A stretch of DNA of 64,000 bases from Vibrio sp. FE10. Its GTDB lineage: Bacteria > Pseudomonadota > Gammaproteobacteria > Enterobacterales > Vibrionaceae. Below are positions 35,284 through 44,523 of this stretch, piece by piece (within the stretch, counting starts at the first letter, position 1; the number at the start of each line of letters is the position of its first letter). A program made the position numbers and the translations under genes. The stretch is taken from NCBI RefSeq assembly GCF_030297155.1, contig NZ_AP028068.1:1550001-1614000 (forward strand), in the 5' to 3' direction. A model generated the notes under the pieces. That model was given only the letters and a program-made list of their open reading frames with translations, was not told the origin of the DNA and ran no database searches.

Positions 35284-36240
35284 CTATCTATGATCAATAT
35301 TGATCTTCGAAAAGCTAACCGAGAATACTTGACCAGCAAACTCTCTTGAAGGCTTTATTTGGGCGTAAAGACCGGCTTTAAAGTAGTACTCTTCCTTTAA
35401 CCATGCTTTTGACAACGTAACCTTGTTACCATCACGATCTTCTGTTTCGATGCCCCAAGGTAAGAAGCGCTCTGATAATTCGTCATTAATGAGTGTTGAA
35501 AGGTAAATACCTTGCTCATCGAGGCGAATCGTGTAATCCCAATCCAGGTTTGCAGGTGCGACTCCTAGGTTGACACTGAATGGCTGACAGTCGCTACACA
35601 TTTTGTTTCCTGGTAGAAATGAATCGTTCAGAACAACACGTACCGGCTTATTTTCACCATCCCACTGCAATTTCACTAGCGCTTGTTTAATGTCTTTACC
35701 ATGAATTTGGCCGAGAACGACTTTTGGGTCACTGCCTGTCACGTCTTTATTCGGGAACTGATCAACGCTCACTGTCGCTTTAAGTTCATGTGTCCCTGTT
35801 ACCGCCCAGTTTTGGTCTTTAGTGCTGCATCGATTTTCGGTATTGAACTTATACAATTCACGAAGTTCCGAACGAGCGTATTTTGTGTTTGCTGTAGTTG
35901 AAACTTGACCACCAAGATCAACGGTGAATTTTAGACGTTCTTCGCCATTAACAGACTCACGAGAGAACCAAGGAAGATGAGTGTCGTTGGTTAAGTACTC
36001 TTTACCATTACATTCTTGGGGAATGAGCTCGGCTGCGCTGCTACGGCCATTGTTGTAGTAATCGTCACCACTGACTGGAAGGGTGATTTTCCATTGCTCG
36101 ATGTTCCAATTGCAATCTGTGCATGTTTTAAGCTCTGCTTGTTCGCTTTTAGCATTAGCTTCACAGCCTGTGAGTAATAAACCGCTAGAAATAAGTGCAG
36201 CAATCTTGAAGTATTTTAAAGTGTGTTGATATTTGAACAT
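35284..36240 (-). CDS. PL7-family alginate lyase lipoprotein
   Basis: 318 residues. The signal ends in lipobox LLTGC (Cys26). The beta-jelly-roll catalytic domain shows all three PL7 motifs: RSELRE (123-128), QIH (178-180) and YFKAGLYAQ near the C-terminus. It cuts alginate by beta-elimination, leaving unsaturated ends. Lipid anchoring keeps the enzyme on the cell. ATG 36240 is used, as the longer start is a TTG without a ribosome site. No other alginate genes (PL6, PL17, kdg) are in this window, so it works with enzymes coded elsewhere. Confidence 0.92.
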   Translation of the reverse strand: MFKYQHTLKYFKIAALISSGLLLTGCEANAKSEQAELKTCTDCNWNIEQWKITLPVSGDDYYNNGRSSAAELIPQECNGKEYLTNDTHLPWFSRESVNGEERLKFTVDLGGQVSTTANTKYARSELRELYKFNTENRCSTKDQNWAVTGTHELKATVSVDQFPNKDVTGSDPKVVLGQIHGKDIKQALVKLQWDGENKPVRVVLNDSFLPGNKMCSDCQPFSVNLGVAPANLDWDYTIRLDEQGIYLSTLINDELSERFLPWGIETEDRDGNKVTLSKAWLKEEYYFKAGLYAQIKPSREFAGQVFSVSFSKINIDHR

Positions 36241-36494
36241 AAAAAGTAATTTGTAATACAAAAGGTAGGCGAACTTTAACGATAAATTACGGGGTTTTCA
36301 TTGGTCCAAGAGCGGTTTTACATATAACTGACAGAGCTCTGAGTTACCGATTCCAAAAACACATCTCAATACAATTTTTCTAAGTAATGGAAGTAGCCGT
36401 TGGATCAATGAGGTTATCTTTTACATACGGTCTAGTAATGATTCGCTGAACGAACATGCAAATCCTTTTGCATATTCGATGGGGGAAACTTTTC

Positions 36495-37409
36495 TTAGAA
36501 GTCGTAGTTTAGGTTCATTGAGCTGTAGATTTCGGCGTTGCTTTGGTCTGAAGCGACGGTTGTGTTGTAAATGTATTCGGTATCAAACGTTAGCGCTAAA
36601 TTGCCCATCAGAATGTTCTTTAGGTAGCCCTTAAGGTTGTAGTTGGTGTTCTCTTCACCGTAAGCCATGTTAGCGGTTGCGCCCATAGAAAACGTTTCTG
36701 TGAGCGTTAGCGAGCCATCAACACTAGCATTAACGATCAGTTCATAGTTCTCTTTGTTGGGGAACTCTTCATCGGAGGATTGTCGTTTACTGATTCGATA
36801 ACCCGGGCCCGCCGATCCTTGAAGCTTAATTCTTTCGGTATCGTAAAAGTGACGACCTAGTCCGGTAGCAGCGATGAACTGCTTACGATAGGTACCAAAG
36901 TGGTCGTGTTCAAAACGTGTTGTCGCAACCAAATAGGTGACTTCGTTTAAGTCATAGCTGATGCCATAGTTGGTGGTATAACGATTAGTACCATCTTCAT
37001 CATTTTCAGCATCGGTATAGTAGGTGTCGAACTGAACTCGCTGTCCCCAGTTTTCTTTCTTGTAGCCAACGGATATTCCAGAGTTGATAGATAACGATGA
37101 ACTGGTGTTTTGAGAGTAGATAAACCCCAGTTTGGTTAATGTAGTGAAGGGTGACTCGTCTTCTTGTTCCGATTCCGACTTTTCTACCAATATCGCTTCG
37201 TCTTGGAAGGCTTGCTCTTCTGTAAGCTCGGGTTGTTCTGTAAGCGTAGGTTCTTCAATTGGAGCGGCTTCTTCCTTCAGTACCGTTTCTTCAGCGAATA
37301 CCTGCACAGACAGAACCATCGCAATTAGAGGTAACGGGTTGAAATTGCGTTTGTATAGATCTGTGTCTCTTACTTGGTGTGTTGATTCTGAAATAGCGTT
37401 TGTCGACAT
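36495..37409 (-). CDS. DUF481-family outer-membrane protein (YdiY-like)
   Basis: 304 residues from ATG 37409. The signal region (PLIAMVLSVQVFAEE) is followed by a 50-residue, Glu/Pro-rich repeat-like linker (EEPTLTEQPELTEEQ), then a beta-strand rich domain that alternates aromatic residues and ends in NLNYDF, a typical barrel ending. Fits DUF481 (YdiY-like) proteins of unknown function. It lies between the alginate lyase and an unknown gene, all on the minus strand. The acidic linker is a local oddity. Confidence 0.75.
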   Translation of the reverse strand: MSTNAISESTHQVRDTDLYKRNFNPLPLIAMVLSVQVFAEETVLKEEAAPIEEPTLTEQPELTEEQAFQDEAILVEKSESEQEDESPFTTLTKLGFIYSQNTSSSLSINSGISVGYKKENWGQRVQFDTYYTDAENDEDGTNRYTTNYGISYDLNEVTYLVATTRFEHDHFGTYRKQFIAATGLGRHFYDTERIKLQGSAGPGYRISKRQSSDEEFPNKENYELIVNASVDGSLTLTETFSMGATANMAYGEENTNYNLKGYLKNILMGNLALTFDTEYIYNTTVASDQSNAEIYSSMNLNYDF

Positions 37410-37498
37410 AATGGTTAGGTATATAAAGTGATTTAACACGACCAACCAAGGGTTAGTCGTGATGAGTAGTCAATGATTGAACCGTATGGTCGAGTGAG

Positions 37499-38395
37499 TT
37501 ACGACGCGATAGGAAAAGGCGAGAAGATGGTTTTGATCGCAGAAAACCCGTTGCCTCTATGAGGGTTGAAATCTTCGATATGAACAAAGAATTCAAGGAT
37601 CTCTGAGGGCTTGTCATCTTCAATCAATAAGAATTCCAGTAACCCTTTTTCGATATGACACGAAAGAATGGTTTCATTGGAATGGTCTGCTGAGATTTGT
37701 TCAACATTGATCACGACGCTTGTCTCGGGTAAGACATTGAAAGAGTCCTGCGCACATTTAAGAATACAGCTGCACACGTACTCTCGATATAAGGCGTTGC
37801 TTTCTGAAAGGGATAAGGTTTCTAACTTTACTTCGCCTTGGCACAGTACCTTTTTCTCTTTAGGAATCACGTTGTGCCTATTAACCTGAATGTTGATTTC
37901 TAACAGGTGACCATTCTTGAAGGTATTAAAGTTGTGGTTTATCAGCTTGGTGTCGACCACTGCCGCGTTCATTGGGTTCTGCTGAGCTTCAGAAAGAGCA
38001 GACAACTTTGATTCGCTATCGTTATTCAAAACGCCTTTCGACAATTGATTGCCTTTTGCCCAATAGCTGTAGTTCTGAACCCAATGTACAAATTCCGTTT
38101 TATATTGTTCGATGTCTTTCTCTGCTGCTTGCTCGACATTGTTTGTGAGGGTGTGAAACTTAGATTTGTTACCCAAAAGTATATCGAGCCAGTATGGCTT
38201 GTATTCATCAAGCGCTTTCATGGCTTTGACTTTATGATCGAAGCGAACCGTTGGCATTGCAGGCGCAGGTTCCATGGCAATCGACTCCCAATTTACTTTT
38301 GGTGTCGGAATGGTATGGACGGATTGGATTAAGTGCAGGTGCTGGTTGAACAAGGTCACTTCACTTACCGCGTCCTCAAGTTGTTTGGTATTCAT
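37499..38395 (-). CDS. Hypothetical 298-residue protein
   Basis: Not recognised. No signal peptide or membrane helix. The N-terminal half is helical with Trp/Tyr-rich stretches (YKPYWLDILLG, FVHWVQNYSYWAKG) and the C-terminal half is mixed alpha/beta with Cys pairs (YVCSCILKCAQ). The end reads VHIEDFNPHRGNGFSAIKTI. It starts about 940 bp left of the mngR start and could be cotranscribed with the DUF481 gene (about 90 bp gap). No function offered. Confidence 0.65.
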   Translation of the reverse strand: MNTKQLEDAVSEVTLFNQHLHLIQSVHTIPTPKVNWESIAMEPAPAMPTVRFDHKVKAMKALDEYKPYWLDILLGNKSKFHTLTNNVEQAAEKDIEQYKTEFVHWVQNYSYWAKGNQLSKGVLNNDSESKLSALSEAQQNPMNAAVVDTKLINHNFNTFKNGHLLEINIQVNRHNVIPKEKKVLCQGEVKLETLSLSESNALYREYVCSCILKCAQDSFNVLPETSVVINVEQISADHSNETILSCHIEKGLLEFLLIEDDKPSEILEFFVHIEDFNPHRGNGFSAIKTIFSPFPIAS

Positions 38396-38565
38396 CTACA
38401 TTCCTGTCGACTGTTGTTCTTGTAATTTGGCGTTCATTTTATGGCCAAATGACGCTCGGAATATTTCAATGAATGTGAATGATCTTTCGTGAGGTTGTTT
38501 GATATTGGTTTAGGAATATTTGGAGTGGTAGCGCTGAGGTTTATCGTTTAGGGAATGAGGGCTTT

Positions 38566-38589
38566 CACAGAGGACGGGGGTCCTCTGTG
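38566..38589 (-). terminator. Perfect hairpin after mngR
   Basis: CACAGAGGAC, GGGG loop, GTCCTCTGTG: ten perfect pairs, 27 bp beyond the mngR stop. No T-run follows, so it may end or protect the transcript in another way. Confidence 0.45.
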
Positions 38590-38616
38590 TTAGTTATAGC
38601 AATACTTGATTGAGTA

Positions 38617-39333
38617 TTATCTTTGGCGTTTTGCGACCAAAGTGAATCGGTAATCGTTAGATGTGAAGTAGTTTCGGCTGTATTCAAATACCGTGTTATT
38701 GGCGAGATAACCACGAGTTCGCTTTTCAATAATCGGTTGAGCAGGGTCGATATCCAACTGTTTAGCCACGTCTTCAGGTGGAAGAATCGGAACCAGTTCT
38801 TGCTCACTTCGATCAATCACCATGCCTTTGGTGTTTTCAATAAAGTCGTATTTTGATGTTTGCATCACTTGATAGGTAAGATCCGGGAATAGGGCAACTG
38901 GCAACCAAGTCTCTTCAACCGTGATTGGGTTGTTGTCTATGAAACGAACACGCTTTACGTAGAAAACCAATTCGCCTTCTTTGATATCTAGATGTTCAGA
39001 CATCACCAAAGAGCAGGGTTTCATTTCAAAGGCCAAAACCTCACTGTGCGTGACCACATCCAAATGCGCCCACTTTTCTTGAAAGCTCGACTGTTTGTAG
39101 ATGTCGTAATTGATCTTGTTCTCTTTCACATAAGTGCCGCTGCCTTGAACACTTTCAAGCTCATCATTTTCGATCAGTAGCTTGAGTGCTTGTCTTACGG
39201 TGACACGGCTGACAGAAAAGACTTCACGTAGCTGTGCTTCTGTTGGAAGTGCTTCTCCAACTTTATATTCACCAGAACTGATCTTTTCTCTTATTGCATC
39301 GGCGATTTGGCGATACATCGGGAGTCTTGCCAT
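38617..39333 (-). CDS. mngR: GntR/HutC-type repressor MngR
   Basis: 238 residues. An N-terminal winged helix (MYRQIADAIREKISSGEYKV, VSRVTVRQALKLLIEN, QGSGTYV) is followed by a UTRA effector domain. The C-terminal half carries strings shared with E. coli MngR: NYDI, VIDRSEQE, RGYL, VFEYSRN and YRFTLVAKRQR. It is divergent from mngA and should repress it until mannosylglycerate or its phosphate binds. The shared 317-bp region holds candidate operators (see 39454-39552). Confidence 0.9.
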   Translation of the reverse strand: MARLPMYRQIADAIREKISSGEYKVGEALPTEAQLREVFSVSRVTVRQALKLLIENDELESVQGSGTYVKENKINYDIYKQSSFQEKWAHLDVVTHSEVLAFEMKPCSLVMSEHLDIKEGELVFYVKRVRFIDNNPITVEETWLPVALFPDLTYQVMQTSKYDFIENTKGMVIDRSEQELVPILPPEDVAKQLDIDPAQPIIEKRTRGYLANNTVFEYSRNYFTSNDYRFTLVAKRQR

Positions 39334-39650
39334 TTTTGCCTCATTTGTGCGCTAGGACAACTAGACTTTGATTAACAACCTGTACCTTAAATACGTAAAT
39401 TTGCTCTATATAAGCCTTGCTTTAAAGGTTAGTGTGAGCATCGTATCGGTATTTTGTAGTACATATAATACAAATTAAACGATACATAACAAGCTTTCTT
39501 AAAGGATTTACCAATACGATTTAAATACAAATTAAATACAAATACGTATTGGTGAGATCGTGATCACGGATTAAATGTCTTGAAGTTGTATTATTCTTCT
39601 CGTCGACAGGGACGACTGTCGTACTAATCCGTGACTATGGGACAAAGGTT
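39334..39650. promoter_or_regulatory. mngR-mngA divergent control region
   Basis: 317 bp without a gene. It holds TTGTA...TACAA inverted repeats (39454-39473), three TACAAAT copies (39469, 39526, 39537) and CCAATACG/CGTATTGG (39511-39518 and 39545-39552), with AATACGTATT inside. These are good candidates for the MngR operators. One CRP half-site (TGTGA, about 39432) is present, but no full site. Confidence 0.5.
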
Positions 39651-41585
39651 ATGAAACTTACTACTCTAACGAATAAGTCGCTCGTGAATCTGCAAACTAC
39701 GTTTAGCAGTCGAGAAGAAGCGATTTACGCACTTGCTGACCAACTGGATCAGCAAGGCAAACTGCATAACAAGCAAGAGTATCTTGATGCAGTATTTGCT
39801 CGTGAAGAGCAAGGCCCGACAGCGCTTGGTGAAGGCCTAGCTGTACCGCACGGCAAGACTGACGCGGTTAAAGAAGCTGGCTTCGCTGTAGCAACGCTTA
39901 AAGAAGACATGAAATGGAAAGGCTTGGATGAAGACGAAGATGTCAATCTTATCTTCCTAATTGCGATTCCAAATGCAGAAGCGGGTTCTACCCACATGCA
40001 TCTGCTGACTGCACTGACAACTACATTGGTTGACGACGATGTTCGCGAAGCGGTACTAAAAGCGACAACGGCTGAAGAAATCTTTGCGCTTCTTGATGGC
40101 GACAATCAACAAGAAGAAAAACGAGACAACTTAGATACAAATGCGCCGACAATTGTATGTGTTACTGCTTGCCCTGCAGGTATTGCTCATACTTATATGG
40201 CGGCAGAATACCTAGAAAAAGCCGGCAAGAAGCTTGGCTACAAGGTTCATGTTGAAAAGCAGGGCGCAAACGGTATTGAAGATCGCTTAACTGCGGAACA
40301 ACTTAACAATGCTGTGGCGTGTGTTTTTGCTGCTGAAGTTGCGATTAAAGAATCTGAGCGCTTTGATGGCATTCCTCGTGTTGAAACCCCAGTTGCAGAA
40401 CCGATTAAGCACGGTGAACGCATTCTTAATGAAGCGATTGAAGAGTCGAAAAAAGGTAACGGTGCAGAACGTAAAGTGGCTACCGATGACAAACCGAAGA
40501 AACTGCCGTTGAAAACTGAGCTTAAACAAGCACTGCTTTCTGGTATTTCTTACGCGGTTCCTCTTATCGTTGCTGGTGGTACTGTTCTTGCGGTTGCTGT
40601 TCTTATCGCGCAAATTTTTGACCTGCAAGAGCTCTACGCAACAAAAGATTCTTGGCTATGGATGTATCGCAAACTAGGTGGCGGCCTACTGGGTACATTG
40701 ATGGTGCCAGTACTGGCGGCTTACACAGCTTACTCATTAGCAGACAAACCCGCACTTGGTCCTGGTTTTGCCGCAGGTATTGCAGCAAACATCATAGGCT
40801 CTGGCTTCCTAGGCGGTGTTGTTGGTGGTTTGATTGCTGGTTACGTGATGCGTTGGGTAAAAGAGCATGTTCGCTTAGGCCCTGCGTTTAACGGCTTCCT
40901 CACTTTCTACCTTTACCCTGTGATCGGTACTTTGGTGGCAGGTAGCTTGATGCTGTTTGTTATCGGTAAACCTGTAGCGTTCCTAAACCAAGGTCTAACG
41001 GACTGGTTGAACGGTATGTCAGGCACCAATGCGCTGTTATTGGGTGCGATTCTTGGTCTGTTTGTATCATTCGACTTAGGTGGTCCGGTAAACAAAGCCG
41101 CTTACGCATTCTGTTTAGGTGCAATGGCGAACGGTGTTTATGGCCCTTACGCAATCTTTGGTTCAGTAAAAATGGTATCGGCGTTCACTGTAACGGCTTC
41201 AACCATGATCGCTCCACGCCTATTCAAGGACTTTGAGATTGAAACCGGTAAATCGACATGGCTACTTGGCCTTGCGGGTATTACCGAAGGTGCAATCCCA
41301 ATGGCGATTGAAGATCCAATCCGTGTAATCGGCTCATTCCTACTAGGCTCTGTGGTTACAGGTGCAATGGTTGGTGCGGCAGGTATTGGTCTATCGACAC
41401 CGGGTGCAGGTATCTTCTCTATCTTCTTGTTACACGATTCAGGTTTAGGCGCATTCTCTGCTGCTGCAATTTGGTTCGGTGCTGCGATTGTCGGCACAGT
41501 GATTTCAACTGTTACTCTTCTGATGTGGCGTGGTCACGCTGTAAAAAAGGGTAAGTTTGAAGCAAGTACTGCAACACAGAACTAA
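39651..41585 (+). CDS. mngA: Mannosylglycerate PTS permease, EIIABC fusion MngA
   Basis: 644 residues, domain order IIA-IIB-IIC. IIA carries active His67 (GEGLAVPHGKT). IIB carries Cys174 (VTACPAGIAHTYMAAEYLEK). IIC spans about 290-630 with TGPL-type ELKQALLSGISYAVPLIVAG and FDLGGPVNKAAYAFCLGAM. Long stretches match what I recall of E. coli MngA/HrsA. It imports 2-O-alpha-mannosyl-D-glycerate and phosphorylates it on mannose C6. First gene of the operon and under the divergent MngR. Confidence 0.95.
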   Translation: MKLTTLTNKSLVNLQTTFSSREEAIYALADQLDQQGKLHNKQEYLDAVFAREEQGPTALGEGLAVPHGKTDAVKEAGFAVATLKEDMKWKGLDEDEDVNLIFLIAIPNAEAGSTHMHLLTALTTTLVDDDVREAVLKATTAEEIFALLDGDNQQEEKRDNLDTNAPTIVCVTACPAGIAHTYMAAEYLEKAGKKLGYKVHVEKQGANGIEDRLTAEQLNNAVACVFAAEVAIKESERFDGIPRVETPVAEPIKHGERILNEAIEESKKGNGAERKVATDDKPKKLPLKTELKQALLSGISYAVPLIVAGGTVLAVAVLIAQIFDLQELYATKDSWLWMYRKLGGGLLGTLMVPVLAAYTAYSLADKPALGPGFAAGIAANIIGSGFLGGVVGGLIAGYVMRWVKEHVRLGPAFNGFLTFYLYPVIGTLVAGSLMLFVIGKPVAFLNQGLTDWLNGMSGTNALLLGAILGLFVSFDLGGPVNKAAYAFCLGAMANGVYGPYAIFGSVKMVSAFTVTASTMIAPRLFKDFEIETGKSTWLLGLAGITEGAIPMAIEDPIRVIGSFLLGSVVTGAMVGAAGIGLSTPGAGIFSIFLLHDSGLGAFSAAAIWFGAAIVGTVISTVTLLMWRGHAVKKGKFEASTATQN

Positions 41586-41647
41586 CTGAATTTTGAGCTC
41601 ACTTCTAGCTCGTAATTAAAAACACCATATAAAAAATAACGAACAAC

Positions 41648-41741
41648 TTGGCTGTCCTAAATACCTGTGCTCCTAACGGTTTTATTCACACAGATTCTGG
41701 GCGTGGTTTTCTGCACCCTAAATTTAGTGGCAGCCAATTTT
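41648..41741 (+). other. Structured mngA-mngB intercistronic region
   Basis: TTGGCTG (41648) and CTAAAT (41657) pair with ATTTAG (41722) and CAGCCAA (41731), an extended stem closing an about 60-base loop that can fold further (GTGC/GCAC). TTTT follows. The gap of 238 bp is long for an operon. It could be a processing site, a partial terminator that lowers mngB relative to mngA, or an attenuator. Confidence 0.5.
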
Positions 41742-41823
41742 AACCCCTTGAAAAACTTTAATTTAGTCGTATTTGAGTTCGAATTTTAGATTTACTCGAA
41801 GCGACACATTTAGGTAAATGATT

Positions 41824-44478
41824 ATGACTACATCACGCGTACATATTACTCCACACATGCACTGGGATCGTGAATGGTATTTCACAACAGAAGAGTCTCG
41901 CATTCTTCTTGTGAACAACATGGAAGAAATCATGAACCGTCTGGAGAGTGATCCAGAATACAAATACTACGTTCTAGATGGTCAAACCGCTGTTCTAGAA
42001 GACTACTTTGCGATCAAACCAGAGAACACAGAACGCGTAAAAGCATTGGTTGAAGCGGGCAAGCTTATTATTGGCCCTTGGTATTCTCAAACCGACACAA
42101 TGCAAGTTTCTGGTGAGTCGATTGTACGTAACATGATGTATGGCATTCGCGACTGCATGAAATTTGGCGATGCAATGAAGATTGGTTACTTACCAGATTC
42201 ATTCAGCATGAGTTCTCAACTGCCGATGATCTACAACGGCTTTGACATCACGCGTGCAATGTTCTGGCGTGGTTGTTCAGAGCGTCATGGCACCAACAAA
42301 ACAGAATTCTTATGGCAATCAAACGACGGCAGTGAAGTAACGGCACAAGTGCTTCCACTGGGTTACGCGATTGGTAAATACCTTCCGCAAGATGAAGAAG
42401 GCTTGCGTGCTCGTTTAGATAAGTACTTCCCAGTGCTAGAGAAACCATCGGTAACCAAAGACATCCTGCTGCCGAATGGTCACGATCAAATGCCGATTCA
42501 AAAAGACATCTTTGAAGTGATGGACAAGCTTCGCGAAATTTACCCAGATCGCGAATTCTCAATGAGTCGCTTTGAAGAAGTGTTCGAGAAAGTAGAAGCA
42601 GCACGTGATCAACTCGACACAATCAAAGGCGAATTCAACGACGGTAAATACATGCGTGTTCACCGTACGATCTCTTCGACGCGTATGGACATCAAACTGA
42701 TCCACGCAGAAATTGAAAATAAGATTGTAAACATCTTAGAGCCTCTAGCATCTATCGCTTGGACATTAGGTTTCGAATACCACCACGGTTTGATTGAGAA
42801 AATGTGGAAAGAGAGCATGAAGAACCACGCTCATGACTCGATTGGTTGCTGCTGTTCAGACAAGGTTCACGCTGAAATCCTAAACCGTTACATCCTTGCG
42901 GACGATATGGCGACAAACCTGATTCATTTCTACAAGCGTAAGATTGTCGACCACATGCCGGATCGCGAAGGTTGCGACAAATTGGCGATGTTTAACCTTT
43001 CTCCGTACGAGCGTGAAGAAGTGGTGAACACAACCATTACTATCCGTGCTCAAGAATTCTCAATCTTTGATGAAAACGAAAACTCAGTTGAGTACTTCAT
43101 CCAAGACAAGCGCCAAATTGATCCAGGTAAAGTAGACCGTCAAATCGTTCACTACGGTAACTACGACCCGTTCATGGAGTTTGATATTCAAATCAAACGC
43201 ACTGTGCCAGCGATGGGCTTCACCACGTTACACATTCAAGGTAATGAGAAGGGCGCAGTAAAAGTTGCTGAGCAGAAGGACTACCTATTAGAAAACGAAT
43301 ACTACCGAATCAATGTAAACGACAACGGTACTCTGACTATTTTCGATATAGAGACAGAGCAAGTATTCGACCAAGTACTTCGTTTAGAAGACGGTTCTGA
43401 TGACGGAGATGAGTACGATTACTCTCCATCTCGTCAAGAATGGTTGCTGTACTCTGATGAATTCCCGGTAGAAACATCGATTGACCACCAAGGCTTCCAA
43501 TCGGTAGCGAACATCGCTTTCCGAATGAACGTGCCTGCAAACCTTGCAGAGCGTGAAGAACGCACGGGTCAAAATGGTTTTGTTGAAGCGCAATGCCAAG
43601 TGGTATTGAAACAAGGCTCTCGCCGCATCGAAGTCCGCATGGAACTAGACAACCAAGCCGACGACCACCGTGTTCGTGTATTAGTACCAACACCATTCGT
43701 CTCTGAAACTGTGGTTGCAGATAACCAGTTCGGTTGTATTACTCGACCAACTAACGATCCAGCAATGGCGGTTTGGGAAGAAGAGAAGTGGAAAGAAGCA
43801 CCAGTTCCTGTGTATCAGTTAATGAACTTTGCAGCGCTAGAAAACGGCAAAGCGGGCATGGCTATTATGTCGAATGGCCTGCGTGAATTCGAGGTGATTG
43901 CATCTCAAGGTGACGGAAACAGAGATACCTTCGCACTGACACTATTCCGTGGTATCGGCGTGCTGGGTAAAGAAGAGCTATTGCTTCGTCCGGGTCGTCC
44001 ATCAGGCATCAAGATCCCAACACCGGATTCACAAGTGCGTGGCAAGTTGGTATGTGAATTCACACTGTGTGGATTCTCTGGTAACCACATTGACGCGAAC
44101 ATCATGGCGCAAGCACGTGACAATGTCACTCAAATCGAATGCTACAACAAGATCCCTTACAACGCGATGAAGCTGAATGTGGGTGAGCAAAACCTACCAA
44201 TGAGCTTCAGCTTGCTATCGAAGCTACAAGCAGGTGCGGTACTAAGCGTACTGAAAAAAGCTGAAGACGAAGATGCACTGATCATGCGTGTCTACAACCC
44301 AGCAGAAACGGGTTCAGTATCGGATTCAATCTCTTTCACTCAAGCGGTTTCAAGCTGGAAAGAGACAAGCATGGACGAGCGCGTTCGTGAAGGTGATGTA
44401 GCAATTGAAACCTTTGGTGACTTATCTTTTGGTGAATTAGCATCTTGCCAAGCAAAAACATTCCAAATCAAATTCTAA
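41824..44478 (+). CDS. mngB: GH38 alpha-mannosidase MngB
   Basis: 884 residues. N-terminal GH38 motif [20 protein letters not shown], then the catalytic region around [15 protein letters not shown], and [16 protein letters not shown], a metal/active-site part. It hydrolyses 6-phospho-mannosylglycerate to mannose-6-phosphate and D-glycerate in the cytoplasm. ATG 41824 (MTTSRVH) is preferred over ATG 41818 for its spacing to AGG. Both products are used by the next two genes. Confidence 0.95.
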   Translation: MTTSRVHITPHMHWDREWYFTTEESRILLVNNMEEIMNRLESDPEYKYYVLDGQTAVLEDYFAIKPENTERVKALVEAGKLIIGPWYSQTDTMQVSGESIVRNMMYGIRDCMKFGDAMKIGYLPDSFSMSSQLPMIYNGFDITRAMFWRGCSERHGTNKTEFLWQSNDGSEVTAQVLPLGYAIGKYLPQDEEGLRARLDKYFPVLEKPSVTKDILLPNGHDQMPIQKDIFEVMDKLREIYPDREFSMSRFEEVFEKVEAARDQLDTIKGEFNDGKYMRVHRTISSTRMDIKLIHAEIENKIVNILEPLASIAWTLGFEYHHGLIEKMWKESMKNHAHDSIGCCCSDKVHAEILNRYILADDMATNLIHFYKRKIVDHMPDREGCDKLAMFNLSPYEREEVVNTTITIRAQEFSIFDENENSVEYFIQDKRQIDPGKVDRQIVHYGNYDPFMEFDIQIKRTVPAMGFTTLHIQGNEKGAVKVAEQKDYLLENEYYRINVNDNGTLTIFDIETEQVFDQVLRLEDGSDDGDEYDYSPSRQEWLLYSDEFPVETSIDHQGFQSVANIAFRMNVPANLAEREERTGQNGFVEAQCQVVLKQGSRRIEVRMELDNQADDHRVRVLVPTPFVSETVVADNQFGCITRPTNDPAMAVWEEEKWKEAPVPVYQLMNFAALENGKAGMAIMSNGLREFEVIASQGDGNRDTFALTLFRGIGVLGKEELLLRPGRPSGIKIPTPDSQVRGKLVCEFTLCGFSGNHIDANIMAQARDNVTQIECYNKIPYNAMKLNVGEQNLPMSFSLLSKLQAGAVLSVLKKAEDEDALIMRVYNPAETGSVSDSISFTQAVSSWKETSMDERVREGDVAIETFGDLSFGELASCQAKTFQIKF

Positions 44479-44487
44479 TTTCAATCA

Positions 44488-44509
44488 CCCGCTCACCTTG
44501 GTGGGCGGG
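44488..44509 (+). other. Strong intercistronic hairpin mngB-garK
   Basis: CCCGCTCAC, loop CTTG, GTGGGCGGG: nine pairs with one G-T. It lies between the mngB stop and the glycerate kinase ribosome site, without a T-run. Likely an mRNA stabiliser or processing element. Confidence 0.6.
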
Positions 44510-44523
44510 AATGGTGAACGACA

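Noticed and set aside
36453..36478. Terminator after the DUF481 gene
   Set aside because: ATGCAAA/TTTGCAT stem is short and has no T-run.
39428..39445. CRP site upstream of mngA
   Set aside because: Only one half (TGTGA) is present; the other half does not match.
42248..43696. Minus-strand frames opposite mngB
   Set aside because: Shadows of a well conserved GH38 gene; Leu/His/Arg-rich composition.
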